From positions 1-27,299 of the IMG/VR virus record IMGVR_UViG_3300034418_008582: 27,299 nt of DNA, one strand, 5' to 3'. Of this stretch, positions 6,735-15,263 are shown piece by piece. Source of the DNA: a virus. The notes beneath the pieces were generated by a model. It did not search any database. It worked only from the letters and a program-made list of their open reading frames with translations, and was not told the DNA's origin. The stretch's first letter is position 1. The number at the start of each line of letters is the position of its first letter. The position numbers and the translations under genes were made by a program.

Positions 6735-8195
6735 ATGTCTGATATTGAACTAATCAAAGTCAACGAAGTGTATCTGCGCGTTGATGCAGAGCCGCACATT
6801 CTGGCTGAACTGGGCGACCATTTCACCTTTCTGGTGCCTGGGCATCAGTTTATGCCTGCTTTTCGCAATCGCCTGTGGGATGGCAAGATTAGACTATTAG
6901 ACACGCGCAACCAGACAATCTATTCTGGGCTTATACACCACATCGAGCAGTTTGCTCAAGACAGAGATTATGACATATCATATCCGTCTGATCTCAATAT
7001 AGCCACATCGTTTAGTCTTGTCGAAGGTAGAGAGTTTGCATCAACTCTCAATCTTCCGTTTGAACCGCGTGACTATCAAATGGAAGCATTCGTGACTTGC
7101 GTTCGCGATCATCGTAAATTGATCCTTTGCCCAACAGGTTCAGGCAAATCGCTGATCGCATATCTGCTAACAAGATACTATCAGCAGGAGTGTGATGGTA
7201 AGATACTCATCATCGTCCCTACCATCTCACTTGTCAATCAGTTATACAAAGACTTTGCTGATTATGGATGGAACACCGCAGAGAATGTCCATCGTATTAT
7301 GCAAGGGAAAGACAAAGCAACAGATTTGCCTGTTGTTATTTCAACATGGCAATCTGCTTATAAGCTGCCAAAGGCTTGGTTCGACCAGTTTGATGTTGTG
7401 ATAGGTGACGAGGCGCATCTATTCCAAGCCAAGTCCATCCAGACGATGATGACGAAGATGACCGATGTTAAGTATCGCTTTGGAATGACAGGAACACTTG
7501 CTGATGCCAAAACACACTCGCTAGTTCTTGAAGGATTATTTGGGCGCATTCGCAAGATAATCAAAACAAAAGACTTGCAAAAAGCTGGGCATCTTGCTAA
7601 ACTACAGATCAAAGCAGTTGCACTCAAGTATGCTAAAGATGAGTGCCGTGTTGTGTCCAAGATGAAGTACCACGAGGAGATCGACTTTCTGGTATCTCAT
7701 AAAAAGCGAAATATTTTCATTCGCAATCTTGCGCTTTCGCTTTCGGGGAATACATTAGTATTGTTTAATTTTGTAGAGAAGCACGGAAATGTGCTTCACC
7801 GTATGATAGAGGAGAAGGCTAACGATAAACAGGTATATTATGTCTGGGGAGGCACGGATGCGGAGCTTCGCGAACAGGTAAGGGAAATTACGGAAAACAA
7901 TAATGATGTGATTATTGTAGCTTCTGCTGGTGTATTCAGCACAGGAGTCAATATCAAAAACCTACACAACGTAATCTTCTCTCATCCTGGCAAATCAAAG
8001 ATCCGTGTGCTTCAGAGCATTGGTCGAGTTCTCCGTACCACGGAGACAAAAGAATCAGCAACTCTATACGACATTGTAGATGACTTGACAAATGGAAGTA
8101 AAAAGAACTTCGCCGCGACTCACTTTATTGAGCGACACAAATACTATGTGGCAGAAAAGTTTCCAGTCAAGCTATACAAGGTGGAGGTGAAATGA
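6735..8195 (+). CDS. uvsW: UvsW-like DNA/RNA helicase
   Basis: 486 residues, close to T4 UvsW (about 500). It is a superfamily-2 helicase that unwinds R-loops and branch-migrates recombination intermediates, and in T4 it shifts replication from origins to recombination. Visible parts are an N-terminal DNA-binding domain (LWDGKIRLLD), a Q-like motif PRDYQMEA, Walker A PTGSGKS (about 133-139), DEAH (225-228), GMTGTL, and the second RecA domain with GVFSTGVN and QSIGRVLRT (motif VI). No good ribosome site is seen in the 18 bases after pup, so translation may depend on coupling. Confidence 0.95.
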   Translation: MSDIELIKVNEVYLRVDAEPHILAELGDHFTFLVPGHQFMPAFRNRLWDGKIRLLDTRNQTIYSGLIHHIEQFAQDRDYDISYPSDLNIATSFSLVEGREFASTLNLPFEPRDYQMEAFVTCVRDHRKLILCPTGSGKSLIAYLLTRYYQQECDGKILIIVPTISLVNQLYKDFADYGWNTAENVHRIMQGKDKATDLPVVISTWQSAYKLPKAWFDQFDVVIGDEAHLFQAKSIQTMMTKMTDVKYRFGMTGTLADAKTHSLVLEGLFGRIRKIIKTKDLQKAGHLAKLQIKAVALKYAKDECRVVSKMKYHEEIDFLVSHKKRNIFIRNLALSLSGNTLVLFNFVEKHGNVLHRMIEEKANDKQVYYVWGGTDAELREQVREITENNNDVIIVASAGVFSTGVNIKNLHNVIFSHPGKSKIRVLQSIGRVLRTTETKESATLYDIVDDLTNGSKKNFAATHFIERHKYYVAEKFPVKLYKVEVK

Positions 8196-8584
8196 AAACT
8201 GAAGATATGAAGATCCATTATGTTGTGCTTGTCGATGGCACAGAACTAATTGGAAAGAGCGCAGGCAGAGGATGGGCTGGGAATGTCAAAATCATTGAAC
8301 CCTGCATTATCATTCGCGATGACTGCGAAAACAGTATAGCCGCTGTTCGTAGATGGATGCGTTGGGCAGAAGACCCAAGCAAGCCAGTTGAGCTATCATA
8401 CCATAGTGTTGTGACTTGCTTTCCTGTCAACGAAGCCATAGCGGAGCAATATGTCATTGCTCTTGATAATATCACAAAGACTAACGAAAAGCTCGATGCA
8501 ATTCAAAATAATGATATAGACGATGAACCAAGTATAGACGAGTTTATTAGCGAGTTCCTTGGTAAGAAAGGAACACTTCACTGA
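8192..8584 (+). CDS. Conserved-looking phage protein, possible Sm-like fold, unknown function
   Basis: 130 residues; ATGA overlap with the uvsW stop. The N-terminus (IHYVVLVDGTELIGKS..., then IIEPCIIIRDD) has the short-strand pattern of small Sm-like or beta-barrel domains. A Trp/Arg-rich RRWMRWAED segment, ELSYHSVVTCFPVNE and an acidic helical tail follow. T4-like cyanophages often carry small proteins of this style near uvsW and gene 55, but I cannot name a family securely. It sits translationally coupled between uvsW and the late sigma factor, so a role in transcription or RNA handling is conceivable. Confidence 0.65.
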   Translation: MKTEDMKIHYVVLVDGTELIGKSAGRGWAGNVKIIEPCIIIRDDCENSIAAVRRWMRWAEDPSKPVELSYHSVVTCFPVNEAIAEQYVIALDNITKTNEKLDAIQNNDIDDEPSIDEFISEFLGKKGTLH

Positions 8585-9168
8585 TGCCACGTCGATCAAA
8601 AGAACAACAGTCAAAGTCACACTATGTCGATAACAAAGAATTCTTCAAAGCGATGGTTGAATTTCTTGAACAGGTCAAATTAGCAGACACGAAGGGTGTG
8701 GATCGCCCTCGCATACCCGATTACATTGGTGACTGCTTTATGAAAATCGCCACACACTTATCCTACAAGCCAAACTTCATCAATTACACATATCGCGATG
8801 ATATGATTATGGATGGTGTGGAGAACTGTATTCAATACATTTACAACTTTAATCCAGAAAAGACTCAGAATCCATTTGCATATTTCACGCAAATCATCTG
8901 GTATGCGTTTTTGCGTCGCATTCAAAAAGAGAAGCGACAACTCTATATCAAGTATAAGCAAATCGAACAAATGGATATTGAAGATGCTATGAGTGAAGAC
9001 TCCATTAGTCGAAAGACAAACATCCGTGAAGAACATGCTGCTCGCTTGGAGTTCATCAAGAACTACGAAGAAGCTATGGAAGAATCCAAGAAGAAGCAAA
9101 GGCAGGTGAAGTTCAAGAAAGATCGGACCTCGAATGGATCGACTCTTTTTGGAGGTGATGATGAGTGA
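8584..9168 (+). CDS. 55: Late sigma factor gp55
   Basis: 194 residues, matching T4 gp55 (about 185). It binds host RNA polymerase core and recognises the TATAAATA late promoter together with the gp45 clamp and gp33. The segment YRDDMIMDGVENCIQYIYNF followed by NPFAYFTQIIWYAFLRRIQKEK is the reduced sigma region 2 typical of gp55, including the core-binding helix and the aromatic/basic promoter-melting helix. The start is in a TGATG overlap with the upstream gene. Exact late boxes upstream of the capsid genes in this window match its expected function. Confidence 0.93.
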   Translation: MPRRSKEQQSKSHYVDNKEFFKAMVEFLEQVKLADTKGVDRPRIPDYIGDCFMKIATHLSYKPNFINYTYRDDMIMDGVENCIQYIYNFNPEKTQNPFAYFTQIIWYAFLRRIQKEKRQLYIKYKQIEQMDIEDAMSEDSISRKTNIREEHAARLEFIKNYEEAMEESKKKQRQVKFKKDRTSNGSTLFGGDDE

Positions 9169-10246
9169 TTATAAGGTAGCCATCCTCACTGATACACATT
9201 TCGGTGCGCGTAACGATAGTCCGGTGTTCCTTGACTACTTTATGGACTTCTATAACAACGTGTTCTTCCCGTATGTCAAGGAGAACAACATCTCGACGCT
9301 GATCCATCTCGGTGATATTTGCGATCGTCGAAAGTATATCAACTTTCGCACGCTCCAGACATTCCGCGATGAGTTCGTCTTTCGCCTGTGGCGAGAGAAA
9401 ATCGACACGCATGTCATCATAGGTAATCACGATCTATACAACAGAAACGACTCCAACATCAATTCGATGACTGAGCTGTTTACGACGTTCGAGGGTGAGT
9501 GCGAGCCTTGGATTTATCACGATCCAACTGAAGTTGAAATATATGGTAAGAAGGTGTTGTTTGTTCCGTGGATCAACGAGGAGAACAAAGAGCGTAGTCA
9601 CAAACTGATTCGTTCGACTAATGCTCCTATCGTGATGGGGCACTTGGAACTATCTGGCTTCCAAATGCACAGAGGCGCACCAAACTCGCACGGAGACGAC
9701 CCGTCTATATTTGACCGATTTGATAAAGTCTTGACTGGGCACTATCACCACAAATCAGATGATGGAACCATCTTCTATTTGGGCGCACCATACGAGATGA
9801 CATGGAGCGACTATCAAGATCCTCGTGGATTTCATGTGTTTGATATGGAGACACACGAGCTGGAGTTCATTGAGAATCCCTATCGTATGTATCACAAGAT
9901 ATTCTACAATGACAAGAATAAGACGCTTGAAGAAATGATGGCAGATGACTTTGAACGCTATCGCAATCGTTGTGTCAAGTTCGTCGTTCAGGAGAAGAGC
10001 AATCCATACTGGTATGATATGGTGCTTGATAAGCTCTACAAGGTCAACCCGTTCAACGTGGCTATCGTCGAAGACTACAGCGATGATCTGTTGTCAACCA
10101 CAGCACAGCAAACGGTAGATCAAGCTCAGGATACCATGTCGATCCTGACATCATATGTCGATAGTATGCAGGTAAACCAGAAGCAAGAAATTAAGGACTT
10201 GCTCGCAGGCCTATATACGGAAGCACTAACAACAGAGGGGGACTAA
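9161..10246 (+). CDS. 47: Recombination endonuclease subunit gp47 (Mre11-like)
   Basis: 361 residues from ATG 9161 (MSDYKVAILTDTHFG), 5 bases behind GGAGG; the frame is open to 9134 but that lies within gene 55. It is a metallophosphoesterase that, with gp46, resects double-strand ends for recombination-dependent replication. All Mre11 phosphoesterase motifs are visible in order: DTHFG, HLGDICDRR, IGNHD, GHLE and GHYHH. The C-terminal part is helical and acidic, and would bind the gp46 coiled coil. The stop and the gp46 start overlap (TAATG), suggesting balanced production. Confidence 0.96.
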   Translation: MSDYKVAILTDTHFGARNDSPVFLDYFMDFYNNVFFPYVKENNISTLIHLGDICDRRKYINFRTLQTFRDEFVFRLWREKIDTHVIIGNHDLYNRNDSNINSMTELFTTFEGECEPWIYHDPTEVEIYGKKVLFVPWINEENKERSHKLIRSTNAPIVMGHLELSGFQMHRGAPNSHGDDPSIFDRFDKVLTGHYHHKSDDGTIFYLGAPYEMTWSDYQDPRGFHVFDMETHELEFIENPYRMYHKIFYNDKNKTLEEMMADDFERYRNRCVKFVVQEKSNPYWYDMVLDKLYKVNPFNVAIVEDYSDDLLSTTAQQTVDQAQDTMSILTSYVDSMQVNQKQEIKDLLAGLYTEALTTEGD

Positions 10247-11967
10247 TGGTTACCTTCAAAACTTTACGCTGGCGTAATCTGTTGTCCACGGGAAATAACT
10301 GGACAGAGATTAAACTGGACGGTCAGAGTAACACTCTGATCATGGGTGAAAATGGCTCCGGTAAATCCACCATTCTGGATGCTCTAACCTTTGCTCTTTT
10401 TGGCAAGCCATTTCGCAAGATCAACAAGCCACAGTTAGTCAACAGCGTCAATGGTGCAGACTGTCTCGTCGAGATTGAGTTTACTATTGGCACAAAGCAC
10501 TATCATGTGTCACGAGGTATCAAGCCAAATGTTTTTACAATCACTTGCAACGGTGTGGAGATCCCTTCTCCTGCTGCTGCAAAAGACTATCAAGACATTC
10601 TGGAAAGCCAGATCCTCGGATTCAGTTACAAGTCATTCTGTCAAGTCGTCATCCTCGGAAGCTCGACCTTCGTTCCCTTCATGCAACTGCCCGCTGGCCA
10701 ACGCAGAGAAATCATCGAAGACCTCCTCGACATCTCGATCTTCGGGCAAATGAATGATGCTCTCAAGACAAAGGTGTCAGAGCATAAAGAGAAAGTGAAT
10801 ACGGTCAAGTCAGAGATTGCCTTGAAGACGCAATACATCGACCTTCAAACAAGCACACTCGCTTCAATCAAGCAGTCTAATGATACCGAAGTGGATGACT
10901 TGAAGACTAAGATCGCGGAGCATACAAAAGCTCTCGACACGAGTTCAACGCAAGCTGAAACGCTAAATCTACAAATCACTGCTATGGAAGAGAAAGAAGC
11001 ATACGCTCAGCTTGATGCGAATATCAAGAGTCTCGATAAGGCAAAGAATATAAAGTCAAAGCTAGAAGGTAAGGTTGCTGGATATGATAAGCAGCTCAAG
11101 TTCCTTCACGAGAAGGATGACTGCCCGACATGCGAACAGACCATTGATGAAGCGTTCAAGCGTTCTGCTGAAACTACCAAGACAGCAGAGCGTGATGTTC
11201 ATCAAAAGCATCTCGACGAATTGAATCATAGAATCACACAGTTCAAGGACAAGATCGGATTAGGTAACAATATCAAGACAGAAATAGAAGGCGTCGTAGC
11301 ACAGCTCAATAGTGTCAGGTCTGATATGAATGCTACTCAGCGTGTCATCAACTCGCTGAACGAACAGATTGCAAAGATGGATGCAAAGCGTGACACCAAA
11401 GAGATCGAAGCAGGAATCGCTGAAGCAAAAGAAGCTCTTGTTGAGTTCGAGTCGCAAAAGGAAGAGCTTGCTTCCAAGGCAGAAGTGTTTAAGGTTGTTG
11501 CTGGATTACTCAAAGACAGTGGCATCAAGACATTGATCGTCAAGCAGTATCTACCGATCATCAATCAGCTAGTCAATGGTTATCTGGCTAAACTCGACTT
11601 CTTTGTCAAGTTCAATCTCGATGAAAACTTCGATGAGAAGATACTCTCACGGCATCGTGATGACTTTAGTTATGCCTCATTCAGCGAGGGAGAAAAGTCT
11701 CGTATTGACCTTGCTCTCCTGCTGACATGGCGTGCTATTGCCAGAATGAAAAATAGTTGTGCTACCAATCTTCTTTTGCTTGACGAAGTATTTGATAGCA
11801 GTCTTGATGATGGAGGGCTTGCTGAAGTCACAAAGATCCTGTATAATCTTGGAGAGGATCAAAACATTTTCGTGGTATCCCACAAGGGCGACCAAATCGC
11901 AGACAAGTTCAAATCAACCCTGCGTTTCGAGAAGGTGCGCGGGTTCTCAAAGATGATTGGAGCGTAG
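10246..11967 (+). CDS. 46: Recombination endonuclease subunit gp46 (Rad50-like ATPase)
   Basis: 573 residues (T4 gp46 about 560). SMC/Rad50-type ATPase partner of gp47. Walker A GENGSGKST starts at residue 34. A long coiled coil runs to a zinc hook CPTC at about 293-296, then returns. ABC signature SFSEGEKSRIDLALLL and Walker B LLLLDE follow at about 478 and 510. All motifs needed for ATP hydrolysis and hook dimerisation are intact. It overlaps gene 47 by one base, as in many T4 relatives. Confidence 0.96.
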   Translation: MVTFKTLRWRNLLSTGNNWTEIKLDGQSNTLIMGENGSGKSTILDALTFALFGKPFRKINKPQLVNSVNGADCLVEIEFTIGTKHYHVSRGIKPNVFTITCNGVEIPSPAAAKDYQDILESQILGFSYKSFCQVVILGSSTFVPFMQLPAGQRREIIEDLLDISIFGQMNDALKTKVSEHKEKVNTVKSEIALKTQYIDLQTSTLASIKQSNDTEVDDLKTKIAEHTKALDTSSTQAETLNLQITAMEEKEAYAQLDANIKSLDKAKNIKSKLEGKVAGYDKQLKFLHEKDDCPTCEQTIDEAFKRSAETTKTAERDVHQKHLDELNHRITQFKDKIGLGNNIKTEIEGVVAQLNSVRSDMNATQRVINSLNEQIAKMDAKRDTKEIEAGIAEAKEALVEFESQKEELASKAEVFKVVAGLLKDSGIKTLIVKQYLPIINQLVNGYLAKLDFFVKFNLDENFDEKILSRHRDDFSYASFSEGEKSRIDLALLLTWRAIARMKNSCATNLLLLDEVFDSSLDDGGLAEVTKILYNLGEDQNIFVVSHKGDQIADKFKSTLRFEKVRGFSKMIGA

Positions 11968-11968
11968 T

Positions 11969-13135
11969 ATGGCTGGGCACGATGAAGTTGAAATGAAAGC
12001 GTGGCAAAAAGGCATTCCACTAACTGTGCTGAAAGACATTGAAGCGCAATACAAAGTGTATAACAGTTACAGTTGCTCACCTTTCAGTGAAGTGAAGAAA
12101 CATCGTATAGCAGACGCCATAGCGAAAGGGGAACATCAACATCAAGGATTCTGTCGATATGATCTCGCCGAAGCGAAGGTCAAAGGCAAGATCGTTATGT
12201 ATGGTAAAGTAACGATTGGAGAGAAACTGCCAGGAGATTGCACGATTACAAACTTGACATTCACGGATGCAGAGAAAACTTCTGAACACCTGTCTACGAT
12301 CTGCGATCCGTGTTGGGCATTTGCTTGGGCAGATTGGCAAGAGCAGAATGATGTTCTGGTCAATGCTGGGTTCAATAAAGTTGGTGTTAAGATAACGTCG
12401 TTTGCAGAAATATATAATGTGTATTTCAAGAATGGCCAAACGTCTACTCTATTTGAAGACCTGAGGCAACATCCTATTCTCGATCCGCTTGAACATAGCA
12501 CCCTCGACAGAATGGATGTTTCTATTGATAAGATCCTTCCGCACGTTCAGGATCTTCAGAGACAACTCTCTGAGCTGTCATTGGACTTCACCGATCACTA
12601 TAGTAACTACAACGCGAAGCACTCATGGGGCGCGCTCTCGTTAAGAGGATATACACCCGATCCTGAGTTCATCACCAAGCCAGAAGAGATGAACAAGAAG
12701 TGGCATCAAGAAAATGAAAACGAGACGTTCAGACTTCAGGATACGGAGCTTCGTTCTCTGCTCCCTGCCACAGAAAAACTACTTACCCTGTTGCCTGGTG
12801 TTCACCATCGGATTCGATTGATGCGCTTGACTGCTGGTGGTGGTGAGCTTCGTCGTCACACAGATCAAGTCGATCCTGATGCTGGAGTTATGGAAGGGCA
12901 GTTACTTCGATTCCACTTTCCGATTATCACCAATGATGACGTTAAGTTTACAATGTGGAACACGAAGAATGAAAAGAAAGAAGTGAACATGCGAGTTGGT
13001 GAGCTTTGGGCTATTGACACTCGTAAGCCACACATGGCAATCAATGGAGGAGAAGATGATCGCATTCATCTTGTGATTGATGTTGAAGCGAATAATGCTC
13101 TTCGTGAGCTGATATATAAGTCTATGGAGGTATAA
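11969..13135 (+). CDS. Two-part protein: N-terminal domain of unknown type plus 2-oxoglutarate/Fe(II) Asp/Asn beta-hydroxylase-like domain
   Basis: 388 residues from ATG 11969, which has TTGGAG 6 bases upstream and follows the gp46 stop by 1 base. The C-terminal domain (about 215-380) carries the double-stranded beta-helix signature of aspartyl/asparaginyl hydroxylases: WGALSLRGY, ELRRHTDQ with H297-x-D299, LRFHFPIITN, GELWAIDTRKPH with His355, and the 2-oxoglutarate-binding Arg365 in DDRIHLVIDV. The N-terminal ~160 residues (ending GFNKVGVKITSFAEIYNVYF) look like a compact alpha/beta domain, perhaps GNAT-like, but this is weak. It may hydroxylate a protein or nucleic-acid target; the substrate is unknown. 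Confidence 0.75.
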   Translation: MAGHDEVEMKAWQKGIPLTVLKDIEAQYKVYNSYSCSPFSEVKKHRIADAIAKGEHQHQGFCRYDLAEAKVKGKIVMYGKVTIGEKLPGDCTITNLTFTDAEKTSEHLSTICDPCWAFAWADWQEQNDVLVNAGFNKVGVKITSFAEIYNVYFKNGQTSTLFEDLRQHPILDPLEHSTLDRMDVSIDKILPHVQDLQRQLSELSLDFTDHYSNYNAKHSWGALSLRGYTPDPEFITKPEEMNKKWHQENENETFRLQDTELRSLLPATEKLLTLLPGVHHRIRLMRLTAGGGELRRHTDQVDPDAGVMEGQLLRFHFPIITNDDVKFTMWNTKNEKKEVNMRVGELWAIDTRKPHMAINGGEDDRIHLVIDVEANNALRELIYKSMEV

Positions 13136-13136
13136 G

Positions 13137-13535
13137 ATGAAGAAGCTGTATGAGGATATGTTGTCTCGTATTCCACTCCGAGCGATTGGTGGAGAAGAGT
13201 ATTCATACGAGTGTTACGGTAAGAATGCTCGATACTTGGATCTTGAATGTAACGCTACGGTAATCTTTGATGAAGAGACTGAACGCATCTTTGAAGTGAC
13301 ATTATGGGACACCGGAGAAGATGCTCCAGAGTTCATCTGGCGTGACGATTTGTATTTTGATGCCTTTATGGATGAGATGCGAAAACGAAGAGGTATCAAA
13401 GAATCAGAGGAAACAGATGACATTGTTCAAATGAGAATGGCAACAACAGAGGATTTCGATCTCGTTGTTGAAACCATTCGTGAGCGTTTCATAGAAAATG
13501 ACATTATAGAAGGTAAAGCAAAAAAGAGGACGTAA
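13137..13535 (+). CDS. Acidic protein of unknown function
   Basis: 132 residues, ATG 13137 one base after the upstream stop, with a GGAGG-type site inside the end of the preceding gene. The N-terminal half has short beta segments (RYLDLECNATVIFD, IFEVTLWD). The C-terminal half is helical and charged, ending KGKAKKRT. The middle stretch APEFIWRDDLYFDAFMDEM is rich in aromatic and acidic residues. No domain recognised. It is tightly packed in the cluster, so it is likely a real gene. Confidence 0.65.
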   Translation: MKKLYEDMLSRIPLRAIGGEEYSYECYGKNARYLDLECNATVIFDEETERIFEVTLWDTGEDAPEFIWRDDLYFDAFMDEMRKRRGIKESEETDDIVQMRMATTEDFDLVVETIRERFIENDIIEGKAKKRT

Positions 13536-13536
13536 C

Positions 13537-14619
13537 ATGATGATTCATAATGAAGTAGATTTGTTTGAGAAGCGTTATCAAGAAAATCATTGTGTTGATG
13601 GTGTATCTTTCGTAGTATACAAGAATGGAAGATTGGCTACGGATGATGACAACGCTCTCTTCACGGGATTATATCTCGCTGCTGCTGCGTTTCGATATGC
13701 GTCTACCCCTCACTCTGATGATAATCTAAATGCAGTCTGTAATGCTCTTGATGGCATCTCTCTATTGACGAGTGTATCTGGCACAAATGGTGTTTTAGTT
13801 CGTCAAGCGTTTCCATTGGAGAATGCTTGGGATAGAATAGGATATGATCCTGTTATGTCAATGGTGCCTGGAAATACATTCGGGCAACGAATCCGTGATG
13901 GCTATTTGTTTCATGGTGAGTATCAAGGAAAAGAGTATGCGTTTCTAACACGAACAACAAAGGATCAGATCACGGGCATTCTGTTTGGACTAACTTGTGC
14001 TTGGCATCTTGTTCCTCCAGCTCGTGATCAAATATTCATCATCGTTGATGATCTCTGGCAGAGAATGAATAAGACAAACTATTCACTTCGTGATCACACC
14101 GGAAGCACACACGGAACGACAGCACACATGCTCGATGAACCCCTGAAAGTTTGTATGAAATCTCTATACAAGGCAGTCATCAATAGAACTGCTCCAAAGG
14201 CTGATAGCTTCTTTTTCAATCCATTCATCAACTGGCTAATGACGCTTCACTACAACAGAACGATACAAGGAACATATTCATACAATCTCAATCTTCTAAT
14301 GGCACATGCGCTGTTAATGCTGGAACCGTATCATAAATGTGACGTTGGTGTTCGTCAATGGAGAAAGAGATTACATGACATGGTTGCGAAAGACAGCAAT
14401 CCACACTTTGATATGCTTGGCGTTGGTCACATGACTGTTGGATCTGTTGATGCACTATGGAGACGTATCAATGTCCCATATCACAAAGGATTTTGTTGGA
14501 GTCGTGATCCTGAAGAATGGTTTGGATTCTCCTCTTCAAGTGATAAAGTCGGGCCCGGAATTGACGTTCTTCTTCCTTACTGGATGCACCAGTATTATAG
14601 CGAGCATCAGTTGACATGA
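13537..14619 (+). CDS. Probable alpha/alpha-toroid protein, possibly glycosidase-like, unknown role
   Basis: 360 residues from ATG 13537 (or 13540), with AGAGG upstream. The text NALFTGLYLAAAAFRYA, ALDGISLLTSVSGTNGVLVRQAFP, TKDQITGILFGLTCAWHLV and YNLNLLMAHALLML has the repeated helix pattern of (alpha/alpha)6-toroid proteins, a fold common in glycoside hydrolases and polysaccharide lyases. The Arg/Lys-Asp-Gln-x-x-Gly-x-x-Phe-Gly-Leu segment resembles bacterial hypothetical proteins of that class. No signal peptide, so it would act inside the cell or be packaged in the virion. The exact family is uncertain. I looked for the PafA/Dop ligase motifs and did not find them. Confidence 0.6.
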   Translation: MMIHNEVDLFEKRYQENHCVDGVSFVVYKNGRLATDDDNALFTGLYLAAAAFRYASTPHSDDNLNAVCNALDGISLLTSVSGTNGVLVRQAFPLENAWDRIGYDPVMSMVPGNTFGQRIRDGYLFHGEYQGKEYAFLTRTTKDQITGILFGLTCAWHLVPPARDQIFIIVDDLWQRMNKTNYSLRDHTGSTHGTTAHMLDEPLKVCMKSLYKAVINRTAPKADSFFFNPFINWLMTLHYNRTIQGTYSYNLNLLMAHALLMLEPYHKCDVGVRQWRKRLHDMVAKDSNPHFDMLGVGHMTVGSVDALWRRINVPYHKGFCWSRDPEEWFGFSSSSDKVGPGIDVLLPYWMHQYYSEHQLT

Positions 14620-15263
14620 GTTTTCTTAATGCGGACATTCCAGTATTTGAAGCGTATGTTAGGAATGAGTTTTTATACGACATGCAAAAAGGATTTGGTG
14701 AGTTCACATCAGTAGCAGTGTTTGGTGTGTGTTCAAGAGCAGGATGGGCAACTGGTTTTCATGTGATGACCGAACGTGGCGCACAAGTTGGAAGACTACC
14801 GATACATTCACTTGCATGGAAGAAGGATGCACCAAACAGACCATTAGATGCTCTACAGTTGTGGGACTCGTTTTCCGATGACGTTTCAGTTCACGAATAT
14901 GGTCTGCTGGCAAGGAAGAGATGTCGTGTTCTACTCAAAGATTCGGAGGTGGTTAGTGCCACTTACTTATTTACATTCGATTGGACAAATGGTTGTCATG
15001 CTGATGGCGTCGGTGATTTGGGCTGGAAGTGTGGCCATCTACTCAAGCTCGATGATGGTAATTTTGCTATTCAGCCTAATAATAGAATACTCTGGTACGA
15101 TCCTGCGTTCGTGGCAAACCCGTATGAAGGAACGGATAAACCAGATTATCTAATCAACACACACGAATGGATTTGTGAATCTACTAAATCAAAGTATGTG
15201 ACAACAGAGAACTCTGATAGAATGTTCTATGACGTGAAGGACAATGATGATGGGTCTGTTTGA
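14616..15263 (+). CDS. Conserved-looking phage protein of unknown function
   Basis: 215 residues, ATGA overlap with the upstream stop. Mixed alpha/beta composition with many Trp, Gly and Asp residues (RAGWATGFHVMTERGAQVGRL, DWTNGCHADGVGDLGWKCGH). It looks like a compact single domain with strands around the GLGW-type turns; Cys and His residues near 145-160 might bind metal. No family recognised. It is coupled to the neighbouring toroid-like gene and overlaps the PLP-enzyme-like gene by about 20 bases, so these three are probably made together. Confidence 0.6.
   Translation: MSFLNADIPVFEAYVRNEFLYDMQKGFGEFTSVAVFGVCSRAGWATGFHVMTERGAQVGRLPIHSLAWKKDAPNRPLDALQLWDSFSDDVSVHEYGLLARKRCRVLLKDSEVVSATYLFTFDWTNGCHADGVGDLGWKCGHLLKLDDGNFAIQPNNRILWYDPAFVANPYEGTDKPDYLINTHEWICESTKSKYVTTENSDRMFYDVKDNDDGSV

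Noticed and set aside
8085-8115. TTGACA near 8087 near the end of uvsW
   Set aside because: No -10 box at 15-18 bases downstream; coding sequence accounts for it.
11957-11968. TTG start for the oxygenase gene overlapping gene 46
   Set aside because: ATG at 11969 has a suitable GGAG 6 bases upstream; the TTG lies within that ribosome site.
13537-14619. Possible Pup ligase (PafA) or depupylase (Dop) to complete the system
   Set aside because: No GxETEFG-like start or other carboxylate-amine-ligase motif is visible; the helix pattern is toroid-like instead.
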